A stretch of DNA of 64,000 bases, taken from the NCBI RefSeq assembly GCF_030286555.1, contig NZ_JASVWF010000004.1, positions 372,001 through 436,000 of the forward strand. Direction: 5' to 3'. Origin of the DNA: Actinomycetospora termitidis. GTDB taxonomy: Bacteria; Actinomycetota; Actinomycetes; Mycobacteriales; Pseudonocardiaceae. The position numbers and the translations under genes were made by a program. The notes below the pieces were generated by a model, which made no database searches, was not told where the DNA came from, and was given only the letters and a program-made list of their open reading frames with translations. Within the stretch, counting starts at the first letter, position 1. Every line of letters begins with the position of its first letter. Shown in pieces: positions 24,674 to 32,720 of this stretch.

Positions 24674-25129
24674 CGGGCCCGCCGGATCGACGATGGCGAG
24701 CTGCTCCCACCGGATGCGAGCAGATCGCCATCCGCCGCCGGGCCGTCGCCGCACCGATGATCAACGGGCACTGAGCGCTGCTCGAAGGCACCCGCAGGGC
24801 CCGCCCGGCGCCGGAGCGGCCCGGCGCCGGATCGACGATGGCGAGCTGCTCCCACCGGATGCGAGCAGATCGCCATCCACCGCCCGACCGAAGGCCCGAG
24901 CGCTGCCCGAAGCCACCCGCAGGGCCCACCCGGCGCCGGAGCGGCCCGGCGCCCGTCGACGATGGCGAGCTGCTCCCACCGGATGCGTGCAGATCGCCAT
25001 CCACCGTCGGGCCGTCGCCGCGCCGATGATCAACGGGCACGGAGCGCTGCTCGACCGCACCCGCAGGGCCCGCTCGGCGCCGGCGAATCTCCGGTGCGCC
25101 CCCGACGCGGGACCGCGACGATCCCTCCC
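24674..25129. repeat. Gene-free stretch with three tandem palindromic repeat units
   Basis: 456 bases with no supported gene. Three copies of a unit of about 124-145 bases start near 24684, 24829 and 24954. Each begins with a hairpin of 15-bp arms, GATGGCGAgCTGCTC facing GAGCAGaTCGCCATC around an 11-base loop (24692-24732, 24837-24877, 24961-25001). Copies 1 and 3 also hold CCGATGATCAACGG, a near-palindrome at 24755 and 25023, which copy 2 lacks through a deletion of some 20 bases. Copies 1 and 2 end in a third hairpin around GGCGCCGGAGCGGCCCGGCG. Open frames crossing this region are by-products of high GC. A GNAT gene starts immediately after. Confidence 0.85.
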
Positions 25130-25609
25130 GTGCCACTGACGATCCGGCCCTTCGCCGACGGCGACCTCGACACCCTGGTCGCCCTCTCCCTCCGCGCGTT
25201 CGCGCCGGTCCACGCCTCGCTGGAGCAGGTCCTGGGCGACACCGGCGGGTACCGCCAGATGCACCCCGACTGGCGCGCGGGGCAGCGGGAGACCGTGGAG
25301 ACCGTGTGTCGCGAGCACCCGACGTGGGTCGCCGAGGTCGACGGCACCCTCGCCGGTTACGTGAGCGCCCAGCTCGACCGCGAACCCGGCCTCGGTGAGA
25401 TCGTGATCATCGCGGTCGACCCGGCACACCAGGGACAGGACGTCGGCTCGGCCCTCACGTCGCACGCCCTGACCTGGCTCACCGATCACGGCATGACGGT
25501 CGCCATGGTCGAGACGGGCGGGGACCCGGGCCACGCGCCGGCCCGCCGCCTCTACGAGAGCGAGGGCTTCGTGCTCCTGCCGATCGCCCGGTACTTCCGC
25601 AGGCTCTGA
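25130..25609 (+). CDS. GNAT-family N-acetyltransferase
   Basis: 159 residues. LTIRPFADGDLDTLVALSLR at the N terminus and the acetyl-CoA loop in VIIAVDPAHQGQDVGSALTS (motif A, Q-x-x-D-V-G in place of the usual Q-x-x-G-x-G/A), then ETGGDPGHAPARRLYESEGF, the C-terminal motif of the family. Acceptor substrate unknown. GTG at 25130 gives the tightest N-terminus; the preceding 450 bases are repeats. Ends two bases before the converging MFS gene. Confidence 0.9.
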   Translation: MPLTIRPFADGDLDTLVALSLRAFAPVHASLEQVLGDTGGYRQMHPDWRAGQRETVETVCREHPTWVAEVDGTLAGYVSAQLDREPGLGEIVIIAVDPAHQGQDVGSALTSHALTWLTDHGMTVAMVETGGDPGHAPARRLYESEGFVLLPIARYFRRL

Positions 25610-25610
25610 C

Positions 25611-27203
25611 TCACGCCTCGACGACGGCGGGCCCACCCGACGCGGGGGCGGGTCCGCTGCGCAGGAAGAACGCCAGGACCACGCCCACCACCGTGAGGCC
25701 CGCGGTCACCATCATCAGGTCGTCCAGCGCCGTCACGAAGGCCGCGGACTGCACCTTCCCGTACATCGAGTACTCGGTCAGCAGTGCGGCCGGGCCGCCC
25801 CCGCCGGTGGACGCGGGCATCGTCGTCACCGCGCCGGAGTCCGACATCTGCTGGGCCTGCCGCGACCCCAACAGGGCGGTGAGCGCCGCCAGACCCATCG
25901 CCGAGGCCGTGCGTTGGGTGACGTTGTTGAACGCGCTCGCCCCCGACACGCGGTCGGCGGGCACCGCGGAGATCCCGCCGGTCATGATCGGCATCATCGC
26001 CAGCCCCATCCCGACCGCCCGGAACGCGAGGATCCAGCGCAGCTCGGTCCACGAGGTGTCGACGGACAGGTCGCGCAGCATCCACGTGCCGAGCGCCAGG
26101 ATCGACAGCCCGATCACCGCCGGCCACCGCGGCCCGAACCGGTCGTAGATTCGTCCCGCGACCGGCATCAGGATGCCCATGACGATCGCCTGCGGGAGCA
26201 GCAGCAGACCGGTGTCGAAGGCGCCGAGGCCCTGGGTCTGCTGCAGGAAGAGCGGCACGAAGAACAGCACGCCGAACAGGCCGACGGAGAGCACGGCGAT
26301 CAGCAGCAGCGAGTTCGTGAAGGCCCAGTACCGGAAGACCCGGACGTCGAGCAGGGGCTCGTCCACCTCGAGCTCGATCACGACGAACAGCGCGAGTGCG
26401 AGCAGGCCGACGGTGATCAGGATCATCACGGGATAGGACGTCCACCCCCACGACTCCCCCTCCGACAGCGCGAGGAGCAGCGAGAACAGCCCCGTCGCGA
26501 TCGCGAGGAAGCCCAGCACGTCGAAGCGCTTCCCGCGGGCACCTCGCGCCATGGGCAGCCAGATGATCGCGGCGGCGGCGCCGAGCACGCCGATCGGCAC
26601 GTTGATGAAGAAGATCAGCCGCCAGTCGACGTACTCGACGAGGTACCCGCCGAGCGTCGGCCCGACGGCGGGCGCGAAGACGATGCCGAGGCCGTAGAGA
26701 CCCATGGCCGCGCCGATCCGCTCGCGCGGGACGATCTGGTAGACCATCGACAGCGCGACGACGGGGATGATCCCGCCGGGGATGGCCTGCAGCACCCGGA
26801 AGACGATCATCGAGTTGATGTCCCACGCCAACCCGCACAGCGCCGAGCCGACGCCGAACGCGACCAGCGAGATGACGTAGGCCCGCCCCAGCCCGAGACG
26901 CGCGCCCAGCCACGCGCTGACCGGCACGATGACGCCGAGCGCGAGCGAGTACGCCGTCGACACCCACTGGATGTCGTCGGTGGTGACGCCGAAGTCCTTC
27001 TGCATCGCCGGGATCGCGACGTTGACGATGCTGACGTCCAGCACCGACATGAACATCCCGGTCACCAGGACGAGCAGCGACACGATCCACGGCGTGCCCG
27101 ACGAGCGCGGCGCCTCTCGCTCCGGGGCCGGCCGGACGGGCGTCGCACTGCGTTCCGGAGCACGGGTCGGCGCCGTGTCGGGCGCGTCCGTGGTCGTCGT
27201 CAT
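25611..27203 (-). CDS. DHA2-family MFS drug efflux transporter
   Basis: 530 residues with about 14 membrane helices, the EmrB/QacA size. Motifs include LDVSIVNVAIPAM in helix 1, the motif A loop AWLGARLGLGRAYV and motif C GIVFAPAVGPTLGGYLVEYV. Likely exports hydrophobic drugs or metabolites by proton antiport. It lies 97 bases beyond a TetR gene on the same strand, which may regulate it. Start ATG at 27203 is followed by a Thr/Pro-rich 35-residue cytoplasmic tail. Confidence 0.94.
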   Translation of the reverse strand: MTTTTDAPDTAPTRAPERSATPVRPAPEREAPRSSGTPWIVSLLVLVTGMFMSVLDVSIVNVAIPAMQKDFGVTTDDIQWVSTAYSLALGVIVPVSAWLGARLGLGRAYVISLVAFGVGSALCGLAWDINSMIVFRVLQAIPGGIIPVVALSMVYQIVPRERIGAAMGLYGLGIVFAPAVGPTLGGYLVEYVDWRLIFFINVPIGVLGAAAAIIWLPMARGARGKRFDVLGFLAIATGLFSLLLALSEGESWGWTSYPVMILITVGLLALALFVVIELEVDEPLLDVRVFRYWAFTNSLLLIAVLSVGLFGVLFFVPLFLQQTQGLGAFDTGLLLLPQAIVMGILMPVAGRIYDRFGPRWPAVIGLSILALGTWMLRDLSVDTSWTELRWILAFRAVGMGLAMMPIMTGGISAVPADRVSGASAFNNVTQRTASAMGLAALTALLGSRQAQQMSDSGAVTTMPASTGGGGPAALLTEYSMYGKVQSAAFVTALDDLMMVTAGLTVVGVVLAFFLRSGPAPASGGPAVVEA

Positions 27204-27300
27204 GTTCGGGAGTGTGCCACCGAACGGCCCCGAACGACCCCCTCACCGGGTGAATCGTCGCAGGTCAGAGCACGATCGGCCCGTTTCGTCCGCTTCGTCG

Positions 27301-27861
27301 TCATGACGCCGGGTCGGGCCCGTCGGTGCGCAGACTCCCGGCGGCGAGGTCGAGGAGCCGCTCGGCCTGCGGCCCGTCCGGCACCCGCCAGACCGAGCTC
27401 ATGAGCATCAGGACGTCGTCGGGATCCAGACCGGCGCGCAGGCTCCCGTCGGCCTCGCCCGCGGCGAGCAGGGCGGCGATCGCGCCGATCACCGGGCCGT
27501 ACGACTCGGCGGTCGCCACCTCGTGGTTCGCCGCGGTCAGGGCGTCGCCCAGTCCCCGCTTCAGGCGGATCAGAGCGGCCAGCTGCGCGAACCAGGTCCG
27601 CAGCGCCGACCGGGGCGGCTCGGCGGCCAGGAACTCGGGGACACGGTCCACGAGGCGCTGCACCTCCGCCCGGTAGACGGCCAGCACGAGCGCCTCCCGA
27701 TTCGGGAAGTGCCGGTACAGCGTCCCCGCGCCGACGCCGGCCGACTTCGCGACCGAGTTCAGCGACGCGTCGCCGTCGCGGGCGAGCGCCTCGGCGGCGA
27801 CCTCCAGGATCCGCGCCCGGTTCTGCCGCGCGTCGGCACGCGCCGGTCCCTGCTCGGTCAT
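27301..27861 (-). CDS. TetR/AcrR-family transcriptional regulator
   Basis: 186 residues. DNA-binding part: NRARILEVAAEALARDGDAS, NSVAKSAGVGAGTLYRHFPN and REALVLAVYRAEV, matching the actinobacterial TetR group with a C-terminal TetR_C_33-like pocket. It lies divergent from an aldo/keto reductase, with two 14-bp palindromes in between, and upstream of the MFS pump, so it probably controls one or both. Start ATG 27861. Confidence 0.93.
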   Translation of the reverse strand: MTEQGPARADARQNRARILEVAAEALARDGDASLNSVAKSAGVGAGTLYRHFPNREALVLAVYRAEVQRLVDRVPEFLAAEPPRSALRTWFAQLAALIRLKRGLGDALTAANHEVATAESYGPVIGAIAALLAAGEADGSLRAGLDPDDVLMLMSSVWRVPDGPQAERLLDLAAGSLRTDGPDPAS

Positions 27862-27878
27862 TGCCCTCCTCGACGAAA

Positions 27879-27924
27879 CGGAGAATTCTCCGCTAACGTT
27901 GTCGGCGATACGGAGAACTCTCCG
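27879..27924. promoter_or_regulatory. Two TetR operator-like palindromes
   Basis: CGGAGAATTCTCCG at 27879-27892 is a perfect 14-bp palindrome. CGGAGAACTCTCCG at 27911-27924 matches it in 13 of 14 bases. The centres are 32 bases apart, three helical turns, between the TetR gene and the aldo/keto reductase gene. Confidence 0.8.
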
Positions 27925-27953
27925 CATCGCACCACGATCCCGGAGCACCCGCA

Positions 27954-29003
27954 ATGGACCACGTGAAGCTCGGCTCGACCGGCCTGGACGTCTCCCCCGT
28001 CGCGATCGGCGCGATGACCTACGGGGAGCCCGACCGCGGGCACCCGGTCTGGTCCCTCGGTGAGGAGGACGCCCGCCCGCTGATCAAGCACGCCCTCGAG
28101 GTCGGCATCAACGTCTTCGACACCGCGAACATGTACTCGCACGGCTCCAGCGAGGAGATCCTCGGCCGCGCGCTGCGCGACTTCGCCGACCGGGACGCCG
28201 TCGTCATCGCGACGAAGCTGCGCCACCCGATGCGCACGGGCCCGAACAGCAGCGGCCTGTCCCGCAAGGCGATCATGACGGAGGTCGACCACAGCCTCGC
28301 GCGCCTCGGCACCGACTACATCGACCTCTACCAGGTCCACCGCAACGACCACGCCACACCGCTGGAGGAGACCCTCCAGGCCCTCGACGACCTCGTCCGT
28401 GCCGGCAAGGTCCGCTACCTCGGCGCGTCCTCGATGCACGCCTGGGAGTTCGCCAAGGCGCTGCACCTGCAGGCCGCCCACGGGTGGGCCCGCTTCGTGT
28501 CGATGCAGGACCACTACAACCTGCTCGCCCGCGAGGAGGAGCGCGAGATGATCCCGCTCTGCCTCGACGAGGGCGTCGGCACGATCGTCTGGAGCCCGCT
28601 CGCCCGCGGCCGCCTCGCCCGCCCGTGGGACGACGCGAGGTCCACCGCCCGGGCCGAGACCGACGGCGCCTACGCGGACCTCCTCTACTCCCCAGCGACC
28701 GAGGCGGCGGACCGCGCGATCGTCGACGCCGTCGGGCGGATCGCCGAGGCGCGCGGAGTGTCCCGCGCGCAGATCGCCCTGGCGTGGCTGCACCGGCAGC
28801 CCGTCGTCACCGCTCCCCTGGTCGGCGCCGGGAGCATCGCGCAGATCGACGACGCGGTCGCCTCGCTGGACCTCGAGCTCACCGACGACGAGGTCCGCGC
28901 GCTCGAGGCGCCGTACACCCCGCGGCACGACGTCCAGGGTGTGTCCGACGAGCGGGAGATGGCCGCGATCCGCGCCCGCGTCCCCGGGATGGCGCCGGCC
29001 TGA
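27954..29003 (+). CDS. Aldo/keto reductase
   Basis: 349 residues of the aldo/keto reductase barrel. The catalytic tetrad is visible: Asp in FDTANMYSHG with the Tyr four residues later, Lys in IATKLRHP and His in YQVHRND. NADPH-site signatures GSTGLDVSPVAIGAMTYG and AWLHRQPVVTAPLVGAGS are present. Reduces an unknown carbonyl. It begins 30 bases after the second operator palindrome, so transcription is likely repressed by the TetR at 27301. It ends four bases from the converging phosphoglycerate-mutase-like gene. Confidence 0.94.
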   Translation: MDHVKLGSTGLDVSPVAIGAMTYGEPDRGHPVWSLGEEDARPLIKHALEVGINVFDTANMYSHGSSEEILGRALRDFADRDAVVIATKLRHPMRTGPNSSGLSRKAIMTEVDHSLARLGTDYIDLYQVHRNDHATPLEETLQALDDLVRAGKVRYLGASSMHAWEFAKALHLQAAHGWARFVSMQDHYNLLAREEEREMIPLCLDEGVGTIVWSPLARGRLARPWDDARSTARAETDGAYADLLYSPATEAADRAIVDAVGRIAEARGVSRAQIALAWLHRQPVVTAPLVGAGSIAQIDDAVASLDLELTDDEVRALEAPYTPRHDVQGVSDEREMAAIRARVPGMAPA

Positions 29004-29006
29004 CGG

Positions 29007-30278
29007 TCACTCGTCGACGATCACCGGCTCCGGGTCGTCCGGCAGCGCGAGCGTCCGACGGGGCGTGGGACGGTGGCCGAGGAAGTCCGGACGGTTCGCG
29101 TGGCCGAAGAGGAGCGGCAGCAGCTCCGCGGCGGTGATCCGGCCGTACCAGCCCGACGCCGCGGACGACTCGCCGAACGCCGTGACCGGGTCGGGGCGGA
29201 CGGTCGGGCCCGCGACGACGAGCGGGGTCGGGTCCCCGGTGTGCAGGACCCCGTCGACGGACGGCGTGGCGTGGTCGCCGGTCACGGCGACGACCGCGCG
29301 GTCGGCGAGGTCGAGCAGCCCGGCGAGCCCGGGGTCGGCGGCCTCCAGGACGTCGAGCTTGGCCCGCGGCTCCTTGGTGTGGCCGGCCTCGTCGGTGGCC
29401 TTGGTGTGGACGTGGACGAAGCGGGCTCCGTCATCGATCAGCTCCTGCGTGACGACGAGCCGCGCGGCCAGGTCCTCCCCGACGTCGGCGACCGGCGCGA
29501 CGTGCCGGGACGCCATCCCGAGCAGCGTCGCGATCCCGCGGTAGAGGCGGGTGCTGGTGACGGCGGCGCCCGCGACCCCGGTCTGCTCGACGAAGGTCGG
29601 GAGCGGGTCGCGGCGGCCGGACCACTTCGTCGTCAGGACGTCGAGGGCGGGCCGTGCCCAGCGGGAGCGGTTGACGGGGTGGGAGACCAGCAGGCGTCGG
29701 GCGTCGAGCAGGAAGGCGTGGAGCCGGTCGGCGGTGGCCGGCGACGACGAGCACGGACGCACCCGCAGCCACGGGTGGCGGTCCTCGAAGAACGGATCGG
29801 AGTCGGTGACGGCGCCGTCGTCGCATCCGGGCAGCACCAGCAGCGCCTCGCCGCGCCCGCCCAGCGGGGTCAGCTCCACGTCGTGCGCCGCCGCGACCGG
29901 CCGGAGTGCCTCGAACAGCGCCGCCGCGTCGGCCGCGTCGTCGGGGGCGGCCCGGCCGGTGATCCACACCCGTCCGTCCTCGACCCGCGAGGTCCGCAGC
30001 GCCGCGTGGCACACGGCGACCCCGGGCGGCACCTCCACCCCCGCCCCCAGCGCCTCGAGCACCGCCCGCCCGGGGAACGGCACGTCGGAGAACCCGAACA
30101 TCGCCCAGTGCGCGAGCTCCGACGCCGGCGCCCTCCCCCAGCCGAACGGCAGGTGCCATCCCGAGCACCCGCGGGCGGCGAGCGCGTCGAGCACCGGGGT
30201 CCGCGCCGCCTCGGCCGGGGTGCGCCCGCCGAGCGCGGGGACGGCCCGGTCCCCCAGCCCGTCGAGGACGACGAGCAC
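29007..30278 (-). CDS. Archaeal-type cofactor-independent phosphoglycerate mutase homologue
   Basis: 423 residues of the ApgM type: LVVLDGLGDRAVPALGGRTP at the N terminus (metal-binding Asp), then APASELAHWAMFGF with the nucleophile Ser, VHTKATDEAGH and VTGDHATPS supplying the remaining metal ligands. The family interconverts 2- and 3-phosphoglycerate or similar phosphates. No ATG, GTG or TTG start exists between the upstream stop and GTG 30278. A CTG at 30332 would overlap the TGA (CTGA) and extend the N-terminus by 18 residues; it is the better coupled option but needs proof. It follows a NadM-like gene, a pairing also found in phosphinothricin biosynthesis as phpF and phpH. Confidence 0.85.
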   Translation of the reverse strand: MLVVLDGLGDRAVPALGGRTPAEAARTPVLDALAARGCSGWHLPFGWGRAPASELAHWAMFGFSDVPFPGRAVLEALGAGVEVPPGVAVCHAALRTSRVEDGRVWITGRAAPDDAADAAALFEALRPVAAAHDVELTPLGGRGEALLVLPGCDDGAVTDSDPFFEDRHPWLRVRPCSSSPATADRLHAFLLDARRLLVSHPVNRSRWARPALDVLTTKWSGRRDPLPTFVEQTGVAGAAVTSTRLYRGIATLLGMASRHVAPVADVGEDLAARLVVTQELIDDGARFVHVHTKATDEAGHTKEPRAKLDVLEAADPGLAGLLDLADRAVVAVTGDHATPSVDGVLHTGDPTPLVVAGPTVRPDPVTAFGESSAASGWYGRITAAELLPLLFGHANRPDFLGHRPTPRRTLALPDDPEPVIVDE

Positions 30279-30328
30279 GACCGGCAGCCGGTCGTCGTCG
30301 AGCCGCGGCTGGGTCTCGCCGTAGGCGA

Positions 30329-30847
30329 TCAGAGCAGGCTCCTCAGGACGGGCACCGTCGACGGCGGCACCAGGTCGACCCAGGACCCGTCGTCGAAACG
30401 GGCCCGGATGTCGGTGGCGTCGAGCTTCGTCGTCGGGTCGCCGTCGAGCACCTGCACGGGATAGACGGACCCGAGCTGCGCGGCCTTGTCCCGCTCCCAC
30501 GCCGAGTACGCGCGGACGTACTGGACGGCGTGCGACGGCACGTACTCCGGCCAGAGGTGCGGGCGGGTGAGGTCGAACGGGACGACGACCGCGCGCTCCG
30601 CCAGGCCCGCGCCGGCCAGCGCGGCGCGCAACAGCCGGACCCGCTCGTAGTAGGTGAACGGATTCGCGGCGTCGGTGTGCCGGTGATCGGACGTGCGTTC
30701 CGGACGACGGGCGCCGCTGTCCGGGTTGGTCACGGCCACCACCAGCTCGTCGTGGGCCTCGAGCGCGAGGGCGAACAGCTCGAGGTGCTGGTCGTGCACC
30801 GGCTGGAACCGGCCCGTGACGGCGGCCAGACCGTCGAGCAGGGTCAC
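30329..30847 (-). CDS. Archaeal NadM-like nucleotidyltransferase
   Basis: 172 residues. The nucleotidyltransferase signature reads GRFQPVHDQH, where the usual pattern is HxGH, so Gly is replaced by Gln. The block AANPFTYYERVRLLRAALA and LDATDIRARF near the end match the NMN adenylyltransferase family of archaeal type (the second resembles the ISxTxxR motif). It may join a nucleotide to NMN or, by analogy with PhpF of phosphinothricin biosynthesis, to a phosphonate. GTG at 30847 overlaps the acyl-CoA dehydrogenase stop by four bases. Substrate not determined. Confidence 0.82.
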   Translation of the reverse strand: MTLLDGLAAVTGRFQPVHDQHLELFALALEAHDELVVAVTNPDSGARRPERTSDHRHTDAANPFTYYERVRLLRAALAGAGLAERAVVVPFDLTRPHLWPEYVPSHAVQYVRAYSAWERDKAAQLGSVYPVQVLDGDPTTKLDATDIRARFDDGSWVDLVPPSTVPVLRSLL

Positions 30848-32064
30848 CGCAGCAGCCCGCGGGCGATCGCGTTGCGCTGGATCTCGACGGTGCCCGCCGG
30901 GATCCGCAGGTTGCGCGCGACCCGGAACAGCTTCTCCTCCGGCGACCCCTTGCGCAGACCGGCACCGCCGTGGACCTGCATCGCGCGGTCGGCCACGCGT
31001 TGGAACGCCTCGTCGTTGACCAGCTTGATCAGGCTCATCAGCCGTGGGGCCTCGGGGTGCAGGGGGAGCCCGGACGCCCCGCCGGGCAGCGCGTCGAGCT
31101 CGGTCTGGATCTGCAGCGACGCCGCGCGGGCGGTGTACACGTCGAGGTCCATGTCGGCGAGCATGTGCGCGACGACCTGCTGCTCGGCGATCGGCCGCCC
31201 ACCGGAGGTCCGCGTGCGGGCGCGCTCGACGGCGCGTTCCAGCAGCCACGACCCCCACCCGGCGCACATCCCGCCGCGCGCCATCCGCCGCCAGTTGATC
31301 CACGTCATCGCGAGCGCGAACCCGTCGCCGGGCTCGCCGACGACGTCCTCGGGAGCGACCCGGACGCCGTCGAAGTGCAGCTCGCCGGTCAGGCCGTCGT
31401 CGAGCATCGTCGGGATGTCGCGGCCGCGGGTGACGCCGGGCGCGGTCGCGTCGACCAGGAACATCGAGAGGCTCCGCGTGCCCGCGCCGGGCTCGGTGAC
31501 GGCGGTGACCTGGATGACGTCGCAGAAGTGCGCGTTGGTGATCCAGGCCTTGTGCCCGTGGAGGATCCAGTCGTCGCCGTCGCGCTCGGCGTGGGTCTCC
31601 ATGGCGAGGACGTCGGTGCCGACGGAGATCTCGGTGTTCGCGAACGCCGCGGTGATCCCGGCGGCGAGCAGCGGCTCGAGCCAGCGCTCCCGCGCCGTGG
31701 CCGAGCATTGCTCGATCGCGGTGTTCGGCCCCTCGGTCCACGCCAGCGCAGCGAGCCCGAGGCCGAGCCCGCTGCGGTGGTAGACGAACTCCTCGACGTG
31801 CTGCATCTCCGCGCGGGTGAACCCGCCGCCCGACGGCACGTGCGGGGCGTACAGCCCGGCCGCCGCCGAACGGCGCTGCACCTCCCGGCGCGCCTCCCAG
31901 ACCGCGGGGTGCATCCGACCGGCCTCGTCGAGTCGCGGATTGAACGCCGTCCCGACGTCCTGGCGCGCGAGGTCCTCCTCCAGCGGCGCCACCTCGTCCG
32001 TCAGGAACGCCCCGAACCGCTCGACGTAGCGCTCGACCCGGTAGGTCCATCCCGCGGTGGTCAT
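30844..32064 (-). CDS. Acyl-CoA dehydrogenase family protein
   Basis: 406 residues, usual length. Flavoprotein motifs: ANTEISVGTDVLAMET and WILHGHKAWITNAHF in the middle strand, and VHGGAGLRKGSPEEKLFRVA near the C terminus. In place of the common IYEGT with catalytic Glu the sequence has IPAGTVEIQR, the form seen in a large subgroup that uses another base, so substrate class is open. Leads a three-gene minus operon with the NadM-like and ApgM-like genes. Divergent from the N-demethylase operon across a 143-base region with nested palindromes. Confidence 0.9.
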   Translation of the reverse strand: MTTAGWTYRVERYVERFGAFLTDEVAPLEEDLARQDVGTAFNPRLDEAGRMHPAVWEARREVQRRSAAAGLYAPHVPSGGGFTRAEMQHVEEFVYHRSGLGLGLAALAWTEGPNTAIEQCSATARERWLEPLLAAGITAAFANTEISVGTDVLAMETHAERDGDDWILHGHKAWITNAHFCDVIQVTAVTEPGAGTRSLSMFLVDATAPGVTRGRDIPTMLDDGLTGELHFDGVRVAPEDVVGEPGDGFALAMTWINWRRMARGGMCAGWGSWLLERAVERARTRTSGGRPIAEQQVVAHMLADMDLDVYTARAASLQIQTELDALPGGASGLPLHPEAPRLMSLIKLVNDEAFQRVADRAMQVHGGAGLRKGSPEEKLFRVARNLRIPAGTVEIQRNAIARGLLR

Positions 32065-32131
32065 GCCCGGTGATCTACTCCGTCGATCCGTGCGGCGCCA
32101 CCCCGCTCGGCGGCACGAAGATCCTGTTCCG

Positions 32132-32201
32132 GGGAGCGGACAGGGGCGGGGACCGATCGGTCCGCTCCTGCCGATCAGATCTTGACCGTCCGCGTACGGT
32201 C
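32132..32201. promoter_or_regulatory. Nested palindromes in divergent promoter region
   Basis: GGAGCGGAC (32133-32141) faces GTCCGCTCC (32160-32168). Inside is the perfect 14-mer GGACCGATCGGTCC (32150-32163). GACCGT...ACGGTC with a six-base gap lies at 32184-32201, seven bases before the GTG at 32208. These sit between the acyl-CoA dehydrogenase operon and the N-demethylase operon and may be operators for either. Confidence 0.5.
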
Positions 32202-32207
32202 GGACGG

Positions 32208-32720
32208 GTGCCGGCGCTGACCGCGGGGTCCTCCAGCCTCCTCGTCGTCGACCTGCAGGAACGGCTGATGCCGGCGATCTCCGGCGCGACCGGGGTGCTG
32301 CGCAACGCCGGCCGGCTGGTCCGGGCGGCGACCCGGCTCGGGGTCGACGTGACGACGACCGAGCAGGATCCGGCGAAGCTCGGCCCGACCGTCGGCGAGA
32401 TCGCGGAGCTGCTGCCGGCACCCGCCGTCACGAAGTCGACCTTCGCGGCGGAGCTGACGTTCGACGCGCGGGTCGTCGTCTGCGGCTGCGAGGCGCACGT
32501 GTGCGTGCTGCAGACCGTGCTGGCCCTGCGCGCGGGCGGGCACGACGTGGCCGTCGTCGCCGACGCGGTCGGCAGCCGGTCCGAGCACGACCGCGACGCG
32601 GCGATCGCCCGGATGCGCGACCACGGCGTCGAGGTGGTCACGACGGAGATGGTCGTGTTCGAGTGGCTGGGCGCGAGCACGAACCCGGCCTTCCGCGAGG
32701 TGCAGGGGCTGATCAAGTGA
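32208..32720 (+). CDS. Isochorismatase-family cysteine hydrolase
   Basis: 170 residues. The catalytic triad of the family is present: Asp in LLVVDLQERL, Lys in VTKSTFAAEL and Cys in CEAHVCVLQT. Members hydrolyse amides such as N-carbamoyl groups, nicotinamide or isochorismate. GTG start at 32208. Its stop overlaps the next gene start (GTGA), so it is the first gene of the putative N-demethylation operon and may act on an amide intermediate or by-product. Confidence 0.9.
   Translation: MPALTAGSSSLLVVDLQERLMPAISGATGVLRNAGRLVRAATRLGVDVTTTEQDPAKLGPTVGEIAELLPAPAVTKSTFAAELTFDARVVVCGCEAHVCVLQTVLALRAGGHDVAVVADAVGSRSEHDRDAAIARMRDHGVEVVTTEMVVFEWLGASTNPAFREVQGLIK

Noticed and set aside
24674-25129. CRISPR array or integron attC cluster
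   Set aside because: Units are directly joined with no unique spacers, are too long, lack Cas genes, and lack the GTTRRRY/RYYYAAC ends of attC sites.
24534-25139. Reading frames running through the repeat array
   Set aside because: The same repeat is open in several frames on both strands, and the peptides are repeats of PTGC-, INGH- and SHRM-like strings without known domains.
30844-32064. Inactive acyl-CoA dehydrogenase because Glu of IYEGT is absent
   Set aside because: A large active subgroup has AGT or GGT at this place and uses a different catalytic base, so the change alone does not show loss of function.
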